A stretch of 35,754 bases of DNA. It comes from Solirubrobacteraceae bacterium. Its GTDB lineage: Bacteria; Actinomycetota; Thermoleophilia; Solirubrobacterales; Solirubrobacteraceae. The DNA lies in the NCBI GenBank assembly GCA_016462625.1, contig JAEMSV010000041.1, positions 1 through 35,754 of the forward strand. Direction: 5' to 3'. The notes under the pieces are model-generated. The model was not told the DNA's origin and made no database searches. It saw only the letters and a list, made by a program, of their open reading frames with translations. Positions 33,237-35,754 of this stretch are shown piece by piece (position 1 is the stretch's first letter; each line of letters opens with the position of its first letter). The position numbers and the translations under genes were made by a program.

Positions 33237-33632
33237 GTGTCCGAACCCATCCGCACCCCGATCGATGCGCCCGGAGCACCGGCCGCTGTGGGGCCGTACT
33301 CGCACGCAGTGCGGGCAGGCGACCTTCTCTTCTGCTCCGGACAGATCTCGCTGGATCCCCAGAGTGGTGAGCTGATCCTCGGCAGCGCGGGCATCCAGGC
33401 CGAGCAGTGCTTGAAGAACCTCGAGGCCGTGTGCGCGGCCGCCGGCACCGAGCTGGCGCGCGCGGTGAAGGTCACGGTCTATCTCACGGACATGGCGGAC
33501 TTCGCGGAGGTCAACGAGGTCTACGCGCGCTTCTTCCCCGGGGCTCCGCCTGCCCGGGTCGCCATCGAGGTGGCGGGGCTGCCGAAGGGCGCGGACGTCG
33601 AGGTCGACGCGGTGGTGCTCATCTCGGGGTAG
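33237..33632 (+). CDS. ridA: RidA family (YjgF/YER057c/UK114) enamine/imine deaminase
   Basis: 131 residues from the GTG at 33237, with AAGGG at about 33226-33230. Typical RidA segments occur in order: AVGPYSHAVRAGDLLFCSGQISLDPQSGEL, AEQCLKNLEAVCAAAGTEL, VKVTVYLTDMADFAEVNEVYARFF, PPARVAIEVAGLPKGADVEVDAVVL. The conserved Arg of the active site (PPAR) and the closing Glu are present. RidA hydrolyses reactive 2-aminoacrylate-type enamines/imines and so protects PLP enzymes. It is divergent from the TAP-like gene with a 44-bp gap that must hold both promoters. Confidence 0.95.
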   Translation: MSEPIRTPIDAPGAPAAVGPYSHAVRAGDLLFCSGQISLDPQSGELILGSAGIQAEQCLKNLEAVCAAAGTELARAVKVTVYLTDMADFAEVNEVYARFFPGAPPARVAIEVAGLPKGADVEVDAVVLISG

Positions 33633-33661
33633 GTCCCGTGCCGTCCGGGTACGGGCCGGGC

Positions 33662-33826
33662 ATGACTGATCCGAACGAGAAGCAGAAGCCCGGCCCCGAA
33701 GGGTCTGACGACAAGGACACGCTGCCCGCCGCGCCGGAGCCCGATTCCGACAGCGAGCTCGGGGACACCGACCAGCATTCGAAGGTGCCGGCCCCGTCAG
33801 GCGACCGGGTGCGCAACGCGCCGTAA
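33662..33826 (+). CDS. small acidic hypothetical protein
   Basis: 54 residues, very rich in Asp, Glu, Pro and Ser (KQKPGPEGSDDKDTLPAAPE, SDSELGDTDQHSK), with no hydrophobic core, so likely disordered. It follows ridA by 29 nt on the same strand. No strong Shine-Dalgarno was seen, and no family is recognised. Composition (acidic and Lys-containing rather than Arg-rich) differs from random GC-rich frames, which supports it being coding. Confidence 0.5.
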   Translation: MTDPNEKQKPGPEGSDDKDTLPAAPEPDSDSELGDTDQHSKVPAPSGDRVRNAP

Positions 33827-33889
33827 ACGCGCAACCTGGCGGTCGCTGCGCCGTTGGAGCTTCTCGACCAATCGAGTCGAGGGGCGCAT

Positions 33890-34840
33890 GTGGTGCGACG
33901 ATGGACACTGGCGTTGTGGGTCGTTGCGGGGCTGCTCGGCGCGGCGGCGCCTGCCGCCGGTGCGGAGCAGCGCGTGCTGGCGACCGACGCCACCCTGCTG
34001 GGTGCGTCGGGACCCTGGGCGGCGGCGGTGAGCCGGACCCTTCCGCCGATCGTGACGGCCCTGCATCTGACCACGGGCCGGAAGACCGTCATTCCGACCC
34101 CGCCCGGGTGCACGCCGGCCGGGCTGGGCGTGGGCCAGCTGCTCTATTCGTGCTCCGCCGATCCGCCGTCCATCAGCCGGCCGGTGCTTCGTGACCTGGC
34201 GACAGGCTCGCTGCAGGAGCCCGACGGCCGGCTGCCCGAGCTGCTGGCAGGGCATCCCGAGGCCATCGAATGGGAAGGCGTCGGCCGGCACTGGCTGTCC
34301 GCGGTGTGGCACAGCTACCACGCGCGCGTGCACGTCTTCGTGCCGCGTTCCGGCGGCGTCATACGCGGAATCCCGTTTGGCCCGTCGCCGTACGACGTGC
34401 GACTCCAACCAGATCTCGATCGTCCGGACCTCGTTCGGACGGTGTGCGCCCCGGTGCGTCAGCTTGCGAGTGGGACCGACAACCCTGCTCAGACGGTGGA
34501 CGGCTTTGTTCCCGTCGCGATGGATGGGAGCTGGGCCCTCGAACGGCCGGCCTACCCCTGGCCGGACGAGGCGTCCGAGACCGTGCTCCAGCGGTGCGGA
34601 TCTGCCCGGCGCGAGGTCCTGTGCGCGACTGCCTGCGGGCCCGCGCTGCTGCACCGCGGCAAGGTCGTCTGGGTGCGGCGCGATCGGGTCCGCGTGCGCC
34701 GCGTGACGGGCGGTCGCACCACTGCGACGTTCGGGTATCCGGGCGACTCGATCGGCGCGGTCGCCGCCACCGGCAACCGCCTGTTCGTGCAGCTCGACGG
34801 GGGCCGGCCGCGGGTCGTCGTCCTACGCCTCGCCCCGTAG
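33890..34840 (+). CDS. secreted protein of unknown function, propeller-like repeats
   Basis: 316 residues from the GTG at 33890 (a second GTG follows directly); GAGGGG at about 33879-33884 supports this start over an ATG at 33854. A signal peptide (RRWTLALWVVAGLLGAAAPAAGA) predicts export. The mature part consists of short strand-turn units such as LLGASGPWAAAVSR, ALHLTTGRKTVI, QLLYSCSADPP, RDLATGSLQEPDG and VAATGNRLFVQLDGG. This resembles the blades of a beta-propeller like those in actinobacterial secreted WD40/TolB-like proteins, though no strict repeat is visible. Six Cys may form disulfides. No catalytic motif was found. It overlaps the convergent acyl-CoA synthetase gene by 18 bp. Confidence 0.75.
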   Translation: MVRRWTLALWVVAGLLGAAAPAAGAEQRVLATDATLLGASGPWAAAVSRTLPPIVTALHLTTGRKTVIPTPPGCTPAGLGVGQLLYSCSADPPSISRPVLRDLATGSLQEPDGRLPELLAGHPEAIEWEGVGRHWLSAVWHSYHARVHVFVPRSGGVIRGIPFGPSPYDVRLQPDLDRPDLVRTVCAPVRQLASGTDNPAQTVDGFVPVAMDGSWALERPAYPWPDEASETVLQRCGSARREVLCATACGPALLHRGKVVWVRRDRVRVRRVTGGRTTATFGYPGDSIGAVAATGNRLFVQLDGGRPRVVVLRLAP

Positions 34841-35754
34841 CTGCGCCCGCCGGATCTTCCCGCTCGCGGTCTTGGGAAGGTCCGGGGCGAAGTCGATGAC
34901 CCGCGGGTACTTGTAGGGCGCGGTCTCGGCCTTGACGTGGTCCTGTAGCTCGCGCGCGAGCGTGTCGCTCGGGGCGTGGCCGTCGCGCAGGACCACGATG
35001 GCGCGCACGATCGAGCCGCGCTCCTCATCCGGTGCCGCGACGACCGCGGCCTCGGCGACCGCCGCATGGGACACGAGCGCCGATTCCACCTCGAACGGGC
35101 CGATCCGGTAACCGGCGGAGATGATCACGTCGTCGGCGCGGCCCTCGAAGTAGAGCCATCCGTCGCGGTCGTCGTGGACCTTGTCGCCCGTGCGCCAGGG
35201 GGTTGCAAGGTTCCATGGGTCGCTGCCGAGATATCCCAGGAAGAACGTGGGCACCGTCGCCGGGTCGAGGACGAGCTCGCCCTCGTCGATCCACGCGCGC
35301 ACGCCCGGGAGAGGCTTGCCCATCGAGCCTGGGCGCGGTGGTTCGCCGGTGGGCGCGCTGGTCGTCTGACCGGTCTCCGTCTGGCCGTAGCCGTCACGGA
35401 CGTCGACGCCGACCGCTCCGCGCCAGGCGTGGAGGACCTCGGGGTTCAGCGCCTCGCCCGCGGCGACGGCGGTGCGCAGCGGCAGCGCGCGCAACTCGGT
35501 GCGCTTCGCCATGACGCGGTACTCGGTCGGCGCCATGCAGAGGACGTCGACGCGCTCGCGCTCGAGGAGGTCGAGCCGCTCGGCCGGGTCGAAACGGTCG
35601 TCGTGCAGCAGCGCGGCGGCACCCTGGAGCCATGGCGCGACGAACACGTTGCGCGCCGACTTCGACCAGCCGCTGGCCGCCGTGCACCAGGCGAGCTCTT
35701 CCTCGCGCGCGCCGAACCAGTGCTCGGCCTGGACGTGCTGGCCGAGGAGGTAGC
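34823..35754 (-). CDS. acyl-CoA synthetase (AMP-binding), 3' part
   Basis: About 310 C-terminal residues are visible; the gene runs off the right edge. It has AELAWCTAASGWSKS-like and PWLQGAAALLHDDRFDP segments upstream, the A5 motif YGQTETGQ, the A7/A8 motifs WRTGDKVHDDRDGWLYFEGRADDVI and GYRIGPFEVESAL, and the catalytic-lysine motif PKTASGKIRRAQLR at the end. The layout fits medium-chain/ACSM-type acyl-CoA synthetases, which make acyl-AMP and then acyl-CoA. Chain-length specificity cannot be read from this part. It ends within the 3' end of the convergent secreted-protein gene. Confidence 0.93.
   Translation of the reverse strand, partial: YLLGQHVQAEHWFGAREEELAWCTAASGWSKSARNVFVAPWLQGAAALLHDDRFDPAERLDLLERERVDVLCMAPTEYRVMAKRTELRALPLRTAVAAGEALNPEVLHAWRGAVGVDVRDGYGQTETGQTTSAPTGEPPRPGSMGKPLPGVRAWIDEGELVLDPATVPTFFLGYLGSDPWNLATPWRTGDKVHDDRDGWLYFEGRADDVIISAGYRIGPFEVESALVSHAAVAEAAVVAAPDEERGSIVRAIVVLRDGHAPSDTLARELQDHVKAETAPYKYPRVIDFAPDLPKTASGKIRRAQLRGEA

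Overview
The window comes from a very GC-rich (about 70% by eye) Gram-positive-type genome. It is most likely an actinobacterium of the Thermoleophilia/Solirubrobacterales kind. The clues are LexA boxes of the form CGAAC-N4-GTTCG, a c-di-AMP riboswitch of actinobacterial type, many GTG/TTG starts, Tat-exported redox enzymes, a short (445-residue) GSI-alpha-like glutamine synthetase, and a DnaE2/ImuB mutasome. Placement below phylum is inference. No IS element, prophage or CRISPR array was seen; almost all sequence is coding, with short intergenic gaps.

Left part (1-6.8 kb): a cut-off Tat-type multicopper oxidase, a ketopantoate-reductase-like protein, a GAF protein, and a Fic AMPylase-type protein whose start codon is embedded in a strong palindromic operator. 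Next come a Tat-exported FAD amine-oxidase-like protein divergent from a Tat-exported rubber-oxygenase (Lcp)-like protein, and a convergent TetR regulator. A 24-bp palindrome at the predicted lcp transcription start fits a TetR operator.

SOS and RNA part (6.9-20 kb): tRNA-Leu(GAG), lexA with its own SOS box, a zinc-ribbon protein, and the RNase P RNA gene. A retron-like reverse transcriptase follows on the minus strand. The 270-nt gap upstream of it holds a set of inverted repeats that fits a retron msr-msd RNA (a1/a2 pair, two small hairpins, one long bulged hairpin). This is the most interesting item in the window. After a luciferase-like monooxygenase/SCP2 fusion and a LysE exporter comes an SOS mutagenesis cluster: dinB, imuB and a DUF6504-like protein as one overlapping operon behind an SOS box, a type IV pilin-like protein with a structured leader, and dnaE2 behind a third SOS box that contains its start codon. 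No imuA is visible.

Middle to right part (20-35.7 kb): a membrane-anchored cytochrome c; a c-di-AMP riboswitch in front of an unrecognised one-TM protein; a CMD-family protein without the redox cysteines; and glnA. These are followed by an overlapping operon of a secreted protein, a Tat-signal small subunit (DUF5987-like), a GMC oxidoreductase and a PGPGW membrane protein. The rest holds an MMPL transporter, a YyaL/DUF255 protein, a secreted tripeptidyl-aminopeptidase-type hydrolase, RidA, a tiny acidic protein, a secreted protein of unknown function, and the 3' part of an acyl-CoA synthetase. No folding or database search was run; all family calls are from motifs read by eye and memory.
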